Both the position numbers and the translations under genes were made by a program. A stretch of 64,000 bases of DNA from Lysinibacillus fusiformis (GTDB taxonomy: Bacteria; Bacillota; Bacilli; Bacillales_A; Planococcaceae): positions 62,001-126,000 of the forward strand of contig NZ_PYWL01000004.1 in NCBI RefSeq assembly GCF_003049525.1. The letters run 5' to 3'. The notes under the pieces are model-generated. The model was given only the letters and a program-made list of their open reading frames with translations. It did not search any database and was not told where the DNA came from. Position 1 is the first letter of the stretch; each line of letters begins with the position of its first letter. Below, piece after piece: positions 6,670 through 14,938 of the stretch.

Positions 6670-7260
6670 ATGAACGAAAAGCCAAGCATACACCAAAAAC
6701 GATTGGCAATAGATGAGCAAATATGTGCACTCTTATTTCAACGGAAAGAGCTCTCTGCTCATACAAAAGATAGCCCAACAGATGAAATGATGAAGGAATG
6801 GGCGCAAAAATATGGTTTCGATGACAAATTTTTAACCATGATTTTCAGTGTGATTAAATCAGAAAAATACTATCAATCACGTGTCGAGCCAGTCGGATTT
6901 CGTCAATATATTGCGGTATTACAATCGCAGGGAGTGGGAGATCGAATCTATACGATTTCTTATGTTCGCCAATACGAAAATGCAAGTGTTGTACACCTTT
7001 TGATTGACTGGGATTATGAGAAAGATTCCTATCAAGATATTCATCAAAGATTAAATCGCCATTATTTAGGGTTATTTATAGACCAGAAGTATGAATGCCG
7101 CCATACAGGAGCATGTGGTTCAGATGGATATGAAAGTAATAGATATGTAGTGACGCCACCATTACCAGATGACATACAAGGACTCAGCTTTATTTTTACA
7201 GAATACAAAGATGTGTTTGAAGAAAAACCAACAGGATTGACTGTCACCATGCATTGTTAG
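6670..7260 (+). CDS. conserved-looking cytoplasmic protein of unknown function
   Basis: GGAGGAGG precedes ATG 6670. The 196-residue product begins with a helical segment (RLAIDEQICALLFQRKEL) reminiscent of the first helix of AroQ chorismate mutases. The rest is not mutase-like: it holds a Cys-His patch (YECRHTGACGSDGYESNRYV, about 141-160) and a beta-rich end. No enzyme can be assigned. It is followed after 12 bases by a lipoprotein gene, suggesting a two-gene operon. Confidence 0.6.
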   Translation: MNEKPSIHQKRLAIDEQICALLFQRKELSAHTKDSPTDEMMKEWAQKYGFDDKFLTMIFSVIKSEKYYQSRVEPVGFRQYIAVLQSQGVGDRIYTISYVRQYENASVVHLLIDWDYEKDSYQDIHQRLNRHYLGLFIDQKYECRHTGACGSDGYESNRYVVTPPLPDDIQGLSFIFTEYKDVFEEKPTGLTVTMHC

Positions 7261-7272
7261 GGGGAATAAAAT

Positions 7273-7629
7273 ATGAAGAAATGGATAGTGCCAATTGTTT
7301 TACTACTTCTGTTAACAGCCTGTCAGAGTCCTGAGCAGGAAGTGCATTATATCGCTAAGAGTGAGCATTGGAAAGCGATCTACCATAGTAATTCTGATCA
7401 AGGATTACGCTTATATTATCTTGATGAGAAGGATGATTTAGGGCCCTTACAAATCACCATTGAAGGGGAAAAGGAATCCCAAAATATAATGGATGTGCAG
7501 TTAAATAAAGAGGGGTATTATTCATTTACGAAAAAAGAAAGTGAGAAGTTTTTTAAACGGAATGCTAAGCCAATTATTCATATGCAATGGCTATCTGAAA
7601 ATGAGTCTTTAGAAATAAAGAATCATTAA
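7273..7629 (+). CDS. small lipoprotein of unknown function
   Basis: GGGGGAATAAAAT precedes the ATG. The 118-residue product has a classic lipoprotein signal peptide, MKKWIVPIVLLLLLTAC, with the lipobox cysteine at residue 17. A small hydrophilic domain follows. It is predicted to be anchored on the outer face of the membrane. It is co-directional with the 6670 gene 12 bases upstream and probably co-transcribed. No family is recognised. Confidence 0.7.
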   Translation: MKKWIVPIVLLLLLTACQSPEQEVHYIAKSEHWKAIYHSNSDQGLRLYYLDEKDDLGPLQITIEGEKESQNIMDVQLNKEGYYSFTKKESEKFFKRNAKPIIHMQWLSENESLEIKNH

Positions 7630-7795
7630 TGGATAATAATAATTCGATACAGAACTTTTGGGCTCATTGTTTCATATGTTATAGGGATATCGTGTATGAC
7701 GCGTTATGTATGTAAGTTGAAATAAATGTAAGCGTTACGAATTTTGACCAGAACAACCGTGGTCATTGAAACGGACGATTTTTTTATTTCAAGGT

Positions 7796-7824
7796 TTGAC
7801 AAAAAAAACAGAATTCGTTATAGT
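7796..7824 (+). promoter_or_regulatory. sigma-A promoter of the T-box/thrS transcript
   Basis: TTGACA (7796-7801) and TATAGT (7819-7824) are separated by 17 bases. This gives a transcript start near 7831, just before the T-box leader. Confidence 0.85.
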
Positions 7825-7831
7825 AATTAAC

Positions 7832-8100
7832 AATTTCATGCAAAAATGAAATGAGCCATGATAAGGACAAGAGATTCGATCAACCATTTTCAGAGAGGGA
7901 GGCCTTCGCTGCAAGCTTCCTAATGTTGTGATCCCTTCTTACTACCTTGGAGCTGTGCTTGGAAACTTGCACCGTCTTTTGCAACGTTACGGCAAAATCA
8001 ATGAGCCACTAGTCTATTTACTAGTGGGAATTTGGGTGGAACCACGGGTAATGAACACATACTCGTCCCTATGTAGGGGCGGATATGTGTTTTTTTTTTT
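7832..8100 (+). promoter_or_regulatory. T-box leader sensing uncharged tRNA-Thr
   Basis: The leader ends with the T-box core GGGTGGAACCACGGGT (8034-8049), followed by a GC-rich terminator stem (AACACATACTCGTCCC and its partner, 8054-8090) and a run of T. Upstream Stem I contains ACTACC near 7941-7946, and either codon there specifies threonine, matching the downstream thrS. Uncharged tRNA-Thr would stabilise the antiterminator and switch the gene on. Confidence 0.92.
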
Positions 8101-8229
8101 GGTCCCCATTCTAAAAGCTGAATGAGGATCAAGTCTTTGGCAGGTCCATAGTTTTTCAAATTGTAGTCACAATTAGGACTTCTATGACACACCATAGCAA
8201 AATTGATAAAAATTAAAGGAGTCGAGAAC

Positions 8230-10143
8230 ATGTCAAATCAAGTTATTCACATTCAATTTCCAGATGGTCAACAGCAAGCATTTACAAAAGGCGTGACACT
8301 AACCGAAATTGCCCAAGCGATTCGTCCTGAGCTTCGCAAAAAGGCAGTAGCGGGGAGTGTCAATGGAACCATCGTTGATTTGACGCGCCCGATTATGGAA
8401 GATGCTCAAATTACATTGTATGATGCTAGCTCTAAGGAAGGAATTGAAGTTATTCGTCATTCAACGGCCCATTTATTAGCACAGGCTGTCAAACGTCTAT
8501 ACCCCCATGCACAGTTTGGGGTAGGACCCGTGATTGAAAACGGCTTTTATTATGATATAGACATTGCGGATACACTGACACTAAGTGATTTACAACAAAT
8601 TGAAAAAACAATGAAACAAATTGTGCGGGAAAATGTACAAATCAAGCGACGAGAGGTTTCGAGGAATGAAGCTAAGGAGCTTTTTGCTCATGATGCGTTA
8701 AAGCTGGAACTGTTGGAGTCTATTCCCGCTGATGAAACCGTGACGATTTATGAGCAGGGTGAATTTTATGATTTATGTCGAGGTTCCCATGTTCCGTCTA
8801 CGGGGAAATTACAACACTTCCAATTAATGCATGTATCAGGTGCGTATTGGCGAGGCGATAGCGACAATCAAATGCTACAACGTATTTATGGGGTTGCCTT
8901 TGCAACAAAAGAAGAACTTCAACAATACTTCGTGTTTTTAGACGAAGCAGAAAAGCGAAATCACCGTAAACTAGGCAAGGAACTTTCGTTGTTTATGTTT
9001 TCAGAGGAAGCGCCGGGAATGCCCTTTTATTTAGCAAATGGTCAAATTTTACGGAATGAGCTGGAATCCTATTTGCGAAATTTACAAGCAAAATATGACT
9101 ATCGAGAAGTACGGACACCTCTAATGATGAATCAGCGTTTATGGGAACAGTCAGGTCATTGGGATCACTATAAAGACAATATGTACTTTACACAGGTGGA
9201 TGATCAAAGCTTTGCCTTAAAGCCAATGAACTGTCCAGGACATATGCTCATCTTCAAAAATAGCCTACATTCTTACAGAGATTTACCAATACGAATGGCA
9301 GAATTCGGGCAAGTGCATCGCCATGAATTTAGCGGTGCGCTGAATGGATTGTTACGCGTTAGGTCATTTTGTCAGGATGATGCACATATTTTTGCAACAC
9401 CGCAGCAAATTGAAAATGAAATTGCATTGGCTCTAAAAATAATAGATGAGGTGTACAATGTATTTGGTTTCCAATATTCGGTAGAACTATCGACACGTCC
9501 AGATGACTATATGGGAGAATTGTCGTTATGGGATCAGGCAGAAGAGGCGCTTGAAAATGTGCTGACAAATTTAGGCATCGACTATACGATTAATGAGGGG
9601 GATGGGGCTTTTTACGGGCCGAAAATCGACATTCATATTAAAGATGCCATCCAACGAAGTCATCAGTGTGCCACAGTACAACTCGATTTCCAGCTACCTG
9701 AGAAATTCGATTTAACATACATTAATGAACACAATGAAAAAGTTCGACCTGTTGTCATCCATCGTGCGGTGTTTGGTTCCATTGATCGTTTCCTAGGTAT
9801 TCTCATTGAGCATTTTGGAGGGGCGTTCCCGATTTGGCTTGCACCGCAACAAGTGCAAGTCATTGCAGTGGCGGATGCACATCAAGACTATGCTAAGCAA
9901 GTAGTAAAAGCCCTACAACATGAACAAATTCGGGTGCAACTTGACGATCGTCAGGAAAAGCTCGGTAAAAAGATTCGGGAGGCACAATTGCATAAAATAC
10001 CGTATATCCTTGTTATCGGGGATCGAGAGACTGCCCATCAAAATGTGTCTGTCCGTAGACATGGACAACAAGCCACTGTTGAATATTCCATATCACAATT
10101 AATAGAGGAAATGACAGAAGCCATCAAACTAAAGAGCTTATAA
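8230..10143 (+). CDS. thrS: threonyl-tRNA synthetase
   Basis: This 637-residue class II synthetase charges tRNA-Thr. Domains in order are TGS (about 3-65), the SAD/editing second additional domain (about 70-235, with HSTAHLLAQAV and the CRGSH metal motif), the catalytic core (about 270-530) and the anticodon-binding domain (about 540-637). The zinc and active-site residues C335 (MNCPGHM), H386 (CQDDAHIF) and H511 (VIHRAVFGS) are in place. ATG 8230 is used because GGAGTCGAGAAC precedes it and the TGS domain starts there. The T-box leader controls it. Many Bacillaceae carry two ThrRS genes (thrS/thrZ), so this could be the stress-induced thrZ-type copy. Confidence 0.95.
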   Translation: MSNQVIHIQFPDGQQQAFTKGVTLTEIAQAIRPELRKKAVAGSVNGTIVDLTRPIMEDAQITLYDASSKEGIEVIRHSTAHLLAQAVKRLYPHAQFGVGPVIENGFYYDIDIADTLTLSDLQQIEKTMKQIVRENVQIKRREVSRNEAKELFAHDALKLELLESIPADETVTIYEQGEFYDLCRGSHVPSTGKLQHFQLMHVSGAYWRGDSDNQMLQRIYGVAFATKEELQQYFVFLDEAEKRNHRKLGKELSLFMFSEEAPGMPFYLANGQILRNELESYLRNLQAKYDYREVRTPLMMNQRLWEQSGHWDHYKDNMYFTQVDDQSFALKPMNCPGHMLIFKNSLHSYRDLPIRMAEFGQVHRHEFSGALNGLLRVRSFCQDDAHIFATPQQIENEIALALKIIDEVYNVFGFQYSVELSTRPDDYMGELSLWDQAEEALENVLTNLGIDYTINEGDGAFYGPKIDIHIKDAIQRSHQCATVQLDFQLPEKFDLTYINEHNEKVRPVVIHRAVFGSIDRFLGILIEHFGGAFPIWLAPQQVQVIAVADAHQDYAKQVVKALQHEQIRVQLDDRQEKLGKKIREAQLHKIPYILVIGDRETAHQNVSVRRHGQQATVEYSISQLIEEMTEAIKLKSL

Positions 10144-10145
10144 AA

Positions 10146-10190
10146 GAAAGCTTGCTTTGAATAGATCTACTATTCAAGGCAAGCTTTTTT
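10146..10190 (+). terminator. rho-independent terminator of thrS
   Basis: AAAGCTTGC plus TTGAATAG and their complements form a long stem-loop followed by TTTTTT, starting just after the thrS stop. Confidence 0.9.
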
Positions 10191-10251
10191 AAAAAAAATT
10201 TCTATTTTTTTGAAATGACTACTAGAATCTAGTTGCGATGCATACAATGAA

Positions 10252-10722
10252 TTAAAGGTCCTTGGTCCTCTCTTGGAATTGGGATTGACCAAGTAATACT
10301 GTTTGTGTTTCAGCGTCGATGACTAGAAATTTTCGATAGGTCTCATCGGTATTGTGCTGAAAAGATGCTAAAAAATAAACTTGTCGATTGGGATGAACAA
10401 AAGTATGTTGAGAGAGGTCTATTATTTCTTGTTTACTATTGGTTTGTAAATAAAAATTTTCTGTCGCCTCTGCTATATCTCTAAAGGCCATTTTTTGCCG
10501 AATATTCCATGACGCATGGGGATATTCCTCGTAAATTGTACGATTAAGCTGCTGATAAAATTCGTCCTCATCACGAAACGATTGAAATTGGTTGTTTGGA
10601 TATTGATATAGTGTATTTATTTCAGTTGGTGTGCAAAGTGTGGGTGCCGTATGGTCTACTGAATGTTGGGGTGGCAATAATATTTTGGAAACAACCATAA
10701 AAGTTAAGATGAATACATGCAT
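10252..10722 (-). CDS. secreted or membrane-attached protein of unknown function
   Basis: The ATG at 10722 follows GGAGGTTGAATA. The 156-residue product starts with a short hydrophobic segment (MHVFILTFMVVSKILL) that could be a weak signal or anchor. An acidic, aromatic-rich domain follows. The centre (RQKMAFRDIAEATENFYLQ) looks helical and the end beta-rich. No family recognised. It is convergent with thrS and bounded by that gene's terminator. Confidence 0.55.
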   Translation of the reverse strand: MHVFILTFMVVSKILLPPQHSVDHTAPTLCTPTEINTLYQYPNNQFQSFRDEDEFYQQLNRTIYEEYPHASWNIRQKMAFRDIAEATENFYLQTNSKQEIIDLSQHTFVHPNRQVYFLASFQHNTDETYRKFLVIDAETQTVLLGQSQFQERTKDL

Positions 10723-10813
10723 TATTCAACCTCCAGATGTCTTCTTATCAAAAACATCGCCTACTTTTTTGGGATCTATACATGTAGAGGTTGGCTAGCC
10801 GAATGCAAAGATA

Positions 10814-10842
10814 AAACCAGCCAGAATTCAGGTCTGGCTTTA
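10814..10842 (-). terminator. possible terminator of the Spo0E-like gene
   Basis: On the minus strand AGCCAG and CTGGCT form a stem around CCTGAATT, followed by GGTTTTAT. It lies about 40 bases beyond the stop of the Spo0E-like gene at 10883. Confidence 0.5.
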
Positions 10843-10882
10843 CCCATATCTATACTTTCTTCTATTATATGCCTCGTTATGA

Positions 10883-11053
10883 TTAGGAAGCTTGTGCTTG
10901 TTTTAAATATCTATTTAGTAGGACGTCCAATTCTTGACTGTAATCTACTACAGCCGGATGAGTGAAACCAAGATCCTTTGCTTTTTTATACATAATTCTA
11001 CGTTTGATCTCAATTTCCGCCTTCAAGAATTGTTTAAGCAATAAGTTTACCAA
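10883..11053 (-). CDS. Spo0E-like aspartyl-phosphate phosphatase
   Basis: A TTG start at 11053, eight bases after GGAGG (11062-11066), opens a 56-residue frame. It contains a helix, KAEIEIKRRIMYKKAKDLGF, and the family signature HPAVVDYSQELDVLLNRYL. The SQELD core is the Spo0E active motif, which dephosphorylates Spo0A~P and delays sporulation. The length matches the two-helix Spo0E family. An internal ATG at 10993 would remove the first helix, so the TTG start is preferred. The exact phosphorelay partner is inferred from family knowledge. Confidence 0.8.
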   Translation of the reverse strand: MVNLLLKQFLKAEIEIKRRIMYKKAKDLGFTHPAVVDYSQELDVLLNRYLKQAQAS

Positions 11054-11066
11054 GATATTTTCCTCC

Positions 11067-11963
11067 TAATTTTTTATCCTTATTCATAAAATTAATTTCT
11101 TATGACCTCGATTCAACTTTTTCATTGTATATCACTTATATTAAAAAAAATGTCATATTGTGTATCGTAACTCAAATTCGTAATTTAGTCACAGATAGGG
11201 ACCTTCATCCTGTTATGCGAAAAACAAACATTTTTCACTGTTTAGTTAAAAGGATTTATTATAATATCCATTTATTTCATAAAAATTAAGTATATTAACC
11301 CTAACTGTTGAGCTGTTAGGGTTGTTTTCGTGTTTCAATTTAGAAAAAATTAAGTGAGAAAAAGAGTGGCCTTAAACCATTTATACTATGAAAAAAGTTG
11401 TTGTTTGATATTGAATTTTCCAACAATTTATGGCGTTATTCGTATCTTGTCACATTTTATCAAATAAGCTTTAATGTTGTTTAGAAATGGGGACATTTCA
11501 TTGAGTGTGGAGAATTATTGAGAATTTTTGAAATTAATGGAATAATAGAAGGGGTGTGAAAGAGTAACTTTGTTGTCGCTACTTTTCCAAATAAACGAGC
11601 AGCATGTGAAGTGGAGGAGCTCTCACATGGGAACCATCCGTTGGAATACCTTTACTAAAATATGAAACGTATCAGCTTTTCTTAAATTAATATTATTACT
11701 ACGTTGAAAATAATTGAGTAAATGCTGTCTCGCTGGATGCATTATAGGCCATTACATATAGTAATCACGAATACGCAATAAAAGAATTGTTTGAGCAACA
11801 ACTTGAAGTGAATTGGCTTGTTTGATGTAATGACGAATAGCTTTAATAAAACGCGCAATTCTGATATGCATGTTTATTTGGAAATTACTGTGGATAGCAG
11901 GCGATTTTTGCATGGTAATTTCATTTACCTTGATTCAGCGAATGATGAGTGGAGGAGACAAGA
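11067..11963. other. long intergenic region with a terminator and decayed coding traces
   Basis: About 900 bases hold no intact gene. A terminator-like hairpin lies at 11296-11328. A plus-strand trace near 11568-11656 reads NFVVATFPNKRAACEVEEL without a start. On the minus strand, ATG at 11873 opens 36 residues (MHIRIARFIKAIRHYIKQAN...) ending near 11763, with no binding site. These look like worn gene fragments. Confidence 0.4.
11296..11328 (+). terminator. orphan rho-independent terminator
   Basis: AACCCTAAC and GTTAGGGTT pair around TGTTGAGCT and are followed by GTTTTCGTGTTT. No plus-strand gene directly precedes it, so it may mark a lost gene. Confidence 0.6.
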
Positions 11964-12521
11964 ATGACAGAATTATATTTTGTGAGACATGCACATGCCG
12001 ATTATTCCGAGGATGAATATCATCGTCCACTATCATTAAAAGGAATTAGGGATGTAGAACGAGTGACATCTTTATTTAACGATCAACGCATCGATGCAAT
12101 CTATTCGAGTCCTTATAAAAGAGCCATTCAAACAGTACAGGGTATTGCTAGGTATCATGATGTACCAATTCAAATTGTGGATGCACTAAAGGAACGACAG
12201 CTTGCCAATGGAGCGATAGAAAATTTTCAGGAAGCACTACAACGAGTTTGGGAAGAGCCTAGTTTTGCATGGGCTGGTGGAGAGTCCAATCAGCAGGCAA
12301 TGGCACGGGCTGTACAGAGCTTACAAACTATCATTCTTTCTCACCCCCATGACAGCATTGTTATTGATACACATGGCAATATAATGGTGCTGATGATGCA
12401 ATCCTTTGATTCACAGTATGATTATGTATTTTGGCAAACGCTGTCTATGCCTGATATCTACCGATTATCTTTCCGTGAGCTGACTTTATTAGAAGTGGAG
12501 CGAGTATGGCAAAAGGGCTGA
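11964..12521 (+). CDS. histidine phosphatase (phosphoglycerate-mutase-like) family protein
   Basis: The 185-residue product begins TELYFVRHAHADYSEDEYHRPLS. RHA replaces the usual RHG, with the catalytic His near residue 9. The second conserved Arg lies in YSSPYKRAIQT and the distal His in VIDTHGNIM. These suit a cytoplasmic phosphomonoesterase of the PhoE/CobC superfamily. ATG 11964 is chosen because the GTG at 11949 is itself part of the GTGGAGGAG binding site. The substrate is unknown. The gene is monocistronic. Confidence 0.85.
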   Translation: MTELYFVRHAHADYSEDEYHRPLSLKGIRDVERVTSLFNDQRIDAIYSSPYKRAIQTVQGIARYHDVPIQIVDALKERQLANGAIENFQEALQRVWEEPSFAWAGGESNQQAMARAVQSLQTIILSHPHDSIVIDTHGNIMVLMMQSFDSQYDYVFWQTLSMPDIYRLSFRELTLLEVERVWQKG

Positions 12522-12681
12522 TAGACAGCTAGTGATGGTCTTATGGGAGGGTCCATGTAAAGGACGATGATTGAGGCAGTTGGATAGCTACGTGAATGGA
12601 TTCGTTAAAACCCAGTCGAGTTGATGTAAAGAAAGAACCCCAAAGAAGACACGATTTATGTATCTCCCCTGGGGACATTTA

Positions 12682-13236
12682 CTATTTGACTTGGTTCCAT
12701 TCAGAACGTAATAAGCCAAATACTATGAGGTCATGGAAGGTGCCGAAGCGGAATATTTCATTTCGTAAATGCCCTTCCTTCGTGAAGCCGCATTTTTCAT
12801 AGGAGCGAATAGCTGCAGGATTAAAGCTGAATACTTGCAGTTTGATTTTTTGAATGGCCATGTATTGGAAAATGAATTCAATTAGTGTTTTCATAGCATC
12901 CGTGCCATAGCCTTTTCCTTGCCATTGCTGTCCAATTGAAATGCCCACAGAGCAAGTGCTATTTTGCCAGTTAACAGCAAAAACACCACAGGAACCAATC
13001 AGTTGGTGAGTCGCTTTTTCATAAATACCAAAGAAGAATTCATCTTTTTTTCCACTGATAGAGTGAAAGAACGCGGAATGGTCCTCCATCGTTTGGGGGA
13101 AGGGAATTTCATCATTAGCTAGTAGTAAAGTTTTTGTCTCACTTTCAATGGCTACGAATGATTCTAAGTCAGCGGGGGCCATTTGCTGTAAAGTAATGGA
13201 TTGACCCGTTAAAAATGTTTTTAAATAATGATCCAT
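12682..13236 (-). CDS. GNAT acetyltransferase of the RimJ/RimL type
   Basis: The 184-residue protein shows the GNAT acetyl-CoA motif IGQQWQGKGYGTDAMKTLIEF (about residues 101-120) and the closing NPAAIRSYEKCGFTKEGHLR motif typical of RimJ/RimL-like enzymes that acetylate protein N-termini or small amines. GGGAGAATCATAG precedes the ATG. A 15-residue frame on the same strand (13282-13329) sits just upstream. The substrate cannot be inferred. Confidence 0.85.
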   Translation of the reverse strand: MDHYLKTFLTGQSITLQQMAPADLESFVAIESETKTLLLANDEIPFPQTMEDHSAFFHSISGKKDEFFFGIYEKATHQLIGSCGVFAVNWQNSTCSVGISIGQQWQGKGYGTDAMKTLIEFIFQYMAIQKIKLQVFSFNPAAIRSYEKCGFTKEGHLRNEIFRFGTFHDLIVFGLLRSEWNQVK

Positions 13237-13281
13237 CTATGATTCTCCCTTTAATAAGGGCTGCAAGTATCGTTACAACCC

Positions 13282-13329
13282 CTAGATTGATAGCGAAGCT
13301 TTAACGTCTACTGCCATTTTCGCACTCAT
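13282..13329 (-). CDS. 15-residue upstream ORF of the acetyltransferase gene
   Basis: ATG at 13329 after AAAGGAGTTGTGCCT reads MSAKMAVDVKASLSI and stops at 13282, 46 bases before the acetyltransferase start. A wobble-rich hairpin (GGGTTGTA with TGCAGCCC) separates them. The binding site is good. A leader-peptide role is possible but unproven. Confidence 0.35.
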   Translation of the reverse strand: MSAKMAVDVKASLSI

Positions 13330-13415
13330 AGGCACAACTCCTTTAGTTTGAGTGCTTAAATTGTACCATGTCTACCAATTTAGGGGAATATTTTTTAAGA
13401 GAGGAAGGAATAGCC

Positions 13416-14000
13416 GTGCATACAGCCTATTTTAAGAATTTACTACAATATTTACCGCAAGAGGAGCAACAACAATTACAGAAAGCAAATGGTGCCACAG
13501 ATGCACAAATTGAAAGCTTACTAGAAATATTTCCACAAAGTCCGCAATCCTTCATTGAACTACTACAGGATGTCAACGGTACTTACCATTGTAAGCATGG
13601 ACAAGAAAACATTAGTGTGCTTGTACTAGGTTCCGATTTGGGGGATTATCCGTATTATTTAAAGGCAGTTGAGCAAATACTAGCAGATGCTCAAAATCAG
13701 CGTGAAACGATTTTTGAGCGTTATCAGGACTTTTTAGAGTATGTGGACATAGATAAAAGGATAAATATGCATGTACCGTTAAACGAACGATTATGCTTTG
13801 CAGATTGCATGAATAATGGAGGAACATCCAGTTTGTATCTTGATTTTTCGCCAGCTGAAGGCGGAAAAATGGGGCAAGTGGTTCGATATGTCCATGATCC
13901 CGATAGCTTTGAGGTCATCGCCTCTTCATTTGATGAATATTTACAACAGCTTGTTGAGGGGGAATATGAGTTTACAGCTCTCTACGAGGAGGAGTTTTGA
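13416..14000 (+). CDS. SMI1/KNR4-family protein
   Basis: The protein carries the SMI1/KNR4 fold signatures LLQYLPQEEQQQLQ near the start and RLCFADCMNNGGTSSLYLDF...FEVIASSFDEYLQQL in the second half. Members are cytoplasmic and often act as immunity proteins against contact-dependent or secreted toxins. Here no toxin gene is next to it, so a general role is equally possible. GTG 13416 follows GAGGAAGGAA with good spacing (194 residues). The longer ATG at 13368 has no binding site but would give 210 residues. The stop overlaps the next gene's ATG (TGATG). Confidence 0.75.
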   Translation: MHTAYFKNLLQYLPQEEQQQLQKANGATDAQIESLLEIFPQSPQSFIELLQDVNGTYHCKHGQENISVLVLGSDLGDYPYYLKAVEQILADAQNQRETIFERYQDFLEYVDIDKRINMHVPLNERLCFADCMNNGGTSSLYLDFSPAEGGKMGQVVRYVHDPDSFEVIASSFDEYLQQLVEGEYEFTALYEEEF

Positions 14001-14488
14001 TGGCTCTGACATTGAAGTTTTATGAGGACAAGGCACAATCGTTAGTAGATCAATATACTATTACAGAGGAGCAGCTTCGTTATACAAAGTCGCCAAAGGA
14101 TAGCATTGAACTTGCTAAGGAGGATGACAGTAGACATGCTGTTTTAGCTTTCGATGGAGACAAGCTAGTAACCTTTTTTGTGTTACATGAAAAAGAAGGG
14201 GTGAAGCCTTATTCCTCGAATGAACGGGCGTTACTAATTCGCTCATTTTCGACCGATTATCATGAGCAGGGCAAAGGCTATGCAAAGGCAGCTCTCCGAT
14301 TGTTACCAGACTTTGTTCGTCAGCATTTTCCATTGATGAATGAGCTAGTACTAGGCGTAAATATCCCAAATGTATCAGCACAGGCACTCTATATAAAATG
14401 TGGGTTTGTAGATGAGGGGAAACAGGCGACAGGCTTTGGCGAAGAACTAAAGGTAATGAGTTATTATATAAAGGATGTGGAAATTTGA
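14000..14488 (+). CDS. GNAT-family N-acetyltransferase
   Basis: The 162-residue protein has the acetyl-CoA loop FSTDYHEQGKGYAKAALRLLP (about residues 87-107) and the NVSAQALYIKCGFVDEGKQ closing motif. Its N-terminal FYEDKAQSLVDQY...TKSP pattern resembles Bacillus acetyltransferases annotated as spermidine- or protein-acting, but the substrate is unknown. ATG 14000 overlaps the SMI1 stop and GGAGGAG precedes it. The following acetyltransferase overlaps it by four bases, giving a tight three-gene operon. Confidence 0.85.
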   Translation: MALTLKFYEDKAQSLVDQYTITEEQLRYTKSPKDSIELAKEDDSRHAVLAFDGDKLVTFFVLHEKEGVKPYSSNERALLIRSFSTDYHEQGKGYAKAALRLLPDFVRQHFPLMNELVLGVNIPNVSAQALYIKCGFVDEGKQATGFGEELKVMSYYIKDVEI

Positions 14489-14913
14489 GCAATATAAAAG
14501 TGGCAGGGTTGGAGCATTTGCAGACACTATGTGCAATCGATCAAGAGGTGATTGGAAACGCATCCAGAAGTGATGAAATTCAGCAAGCCATCGAGGAGGA
14601 ACGTTGTCTGCTTCACCATTTTGCTGATGATATTACAGGATTCTTAATTTCTACTGAGGACTTTTTTGGCTATGACTTTATTTCCTTAGTCATTGTTAAG
14701 CCATCAGCTCGAAGAAAGGGAATCGCCTCTGCCTTAATAAATGCATATGTAAAAACAAGCAAAACGTTAAAGGTTTTTTCCTCCACGAATCAATCTAACA
14801 CAAGTATGCAACATGTATTTCAAGCCTTAGGGTTTGTTAAAAGCGGGGTTATTAATAATCTGGATGACGGTGACCCAGAAATTATTTATGTAAAAATAGC
14901 CTCACCACTGTAG
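14485..14913 (+). CDS. GNAT-family N-acetyltransferase
   Basis: A TTG start at 14485 overlaps the previous stop, with AAGGATGTGG ahead of it. The 142-residue product shows the GNAT core ISLVIVKPSARRKGIASALINAYV (R-RKGIA loop about residues 74-80) and NTSMQHVFQALGFVKSG near the end. This is the third gene of the SMI1-GNAT-GNAT operon and is closed by a strong terminator. Two adjacent acetyltransferases of different sequence suggest different substrates. Confidence 0.8.
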   Translation: MSNIKVAGLEHLQTLCAIDQEVIGNASRSDEIQQAIEEERCLLHHFADDITGFLISTEDFFGYDFISLVIVKPSARRKGIASALINAYVKTSKTLKVFSSTNQSNTSMQHVFQALGFVKSGVINNLDDGDPEIIYVKIASPL

Positions 14914-14938
14914 TAGGGTGAGGCTTGCCTTTATTTTT
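14899..14938. terminator. bidirectional terminator between convergent genes
   Basis: GCCTCACC (14899-14906) and GGGTGAGGC (14916-14924) form a stem. T runs follow on the plus strand (14930-14938) and on the minus strand (AAAAA at 14892-14896). It serves both the acetyltransferase operon and the methyltransferase gene opposite. Confidence 0.8.

Noticed and set aside
7744..7786. Terminator after the lipoprotein gene
   Set aside because: TGACCA/TGGTCA can pair, but the T run is 13 bases away and the stem is only six pairs.
10717..10965. Plus-strand 82-residue frame
   Set aside because: It lacks a binding site and overlaps the antisense Spo0E-like gene, which has a clear family motif.
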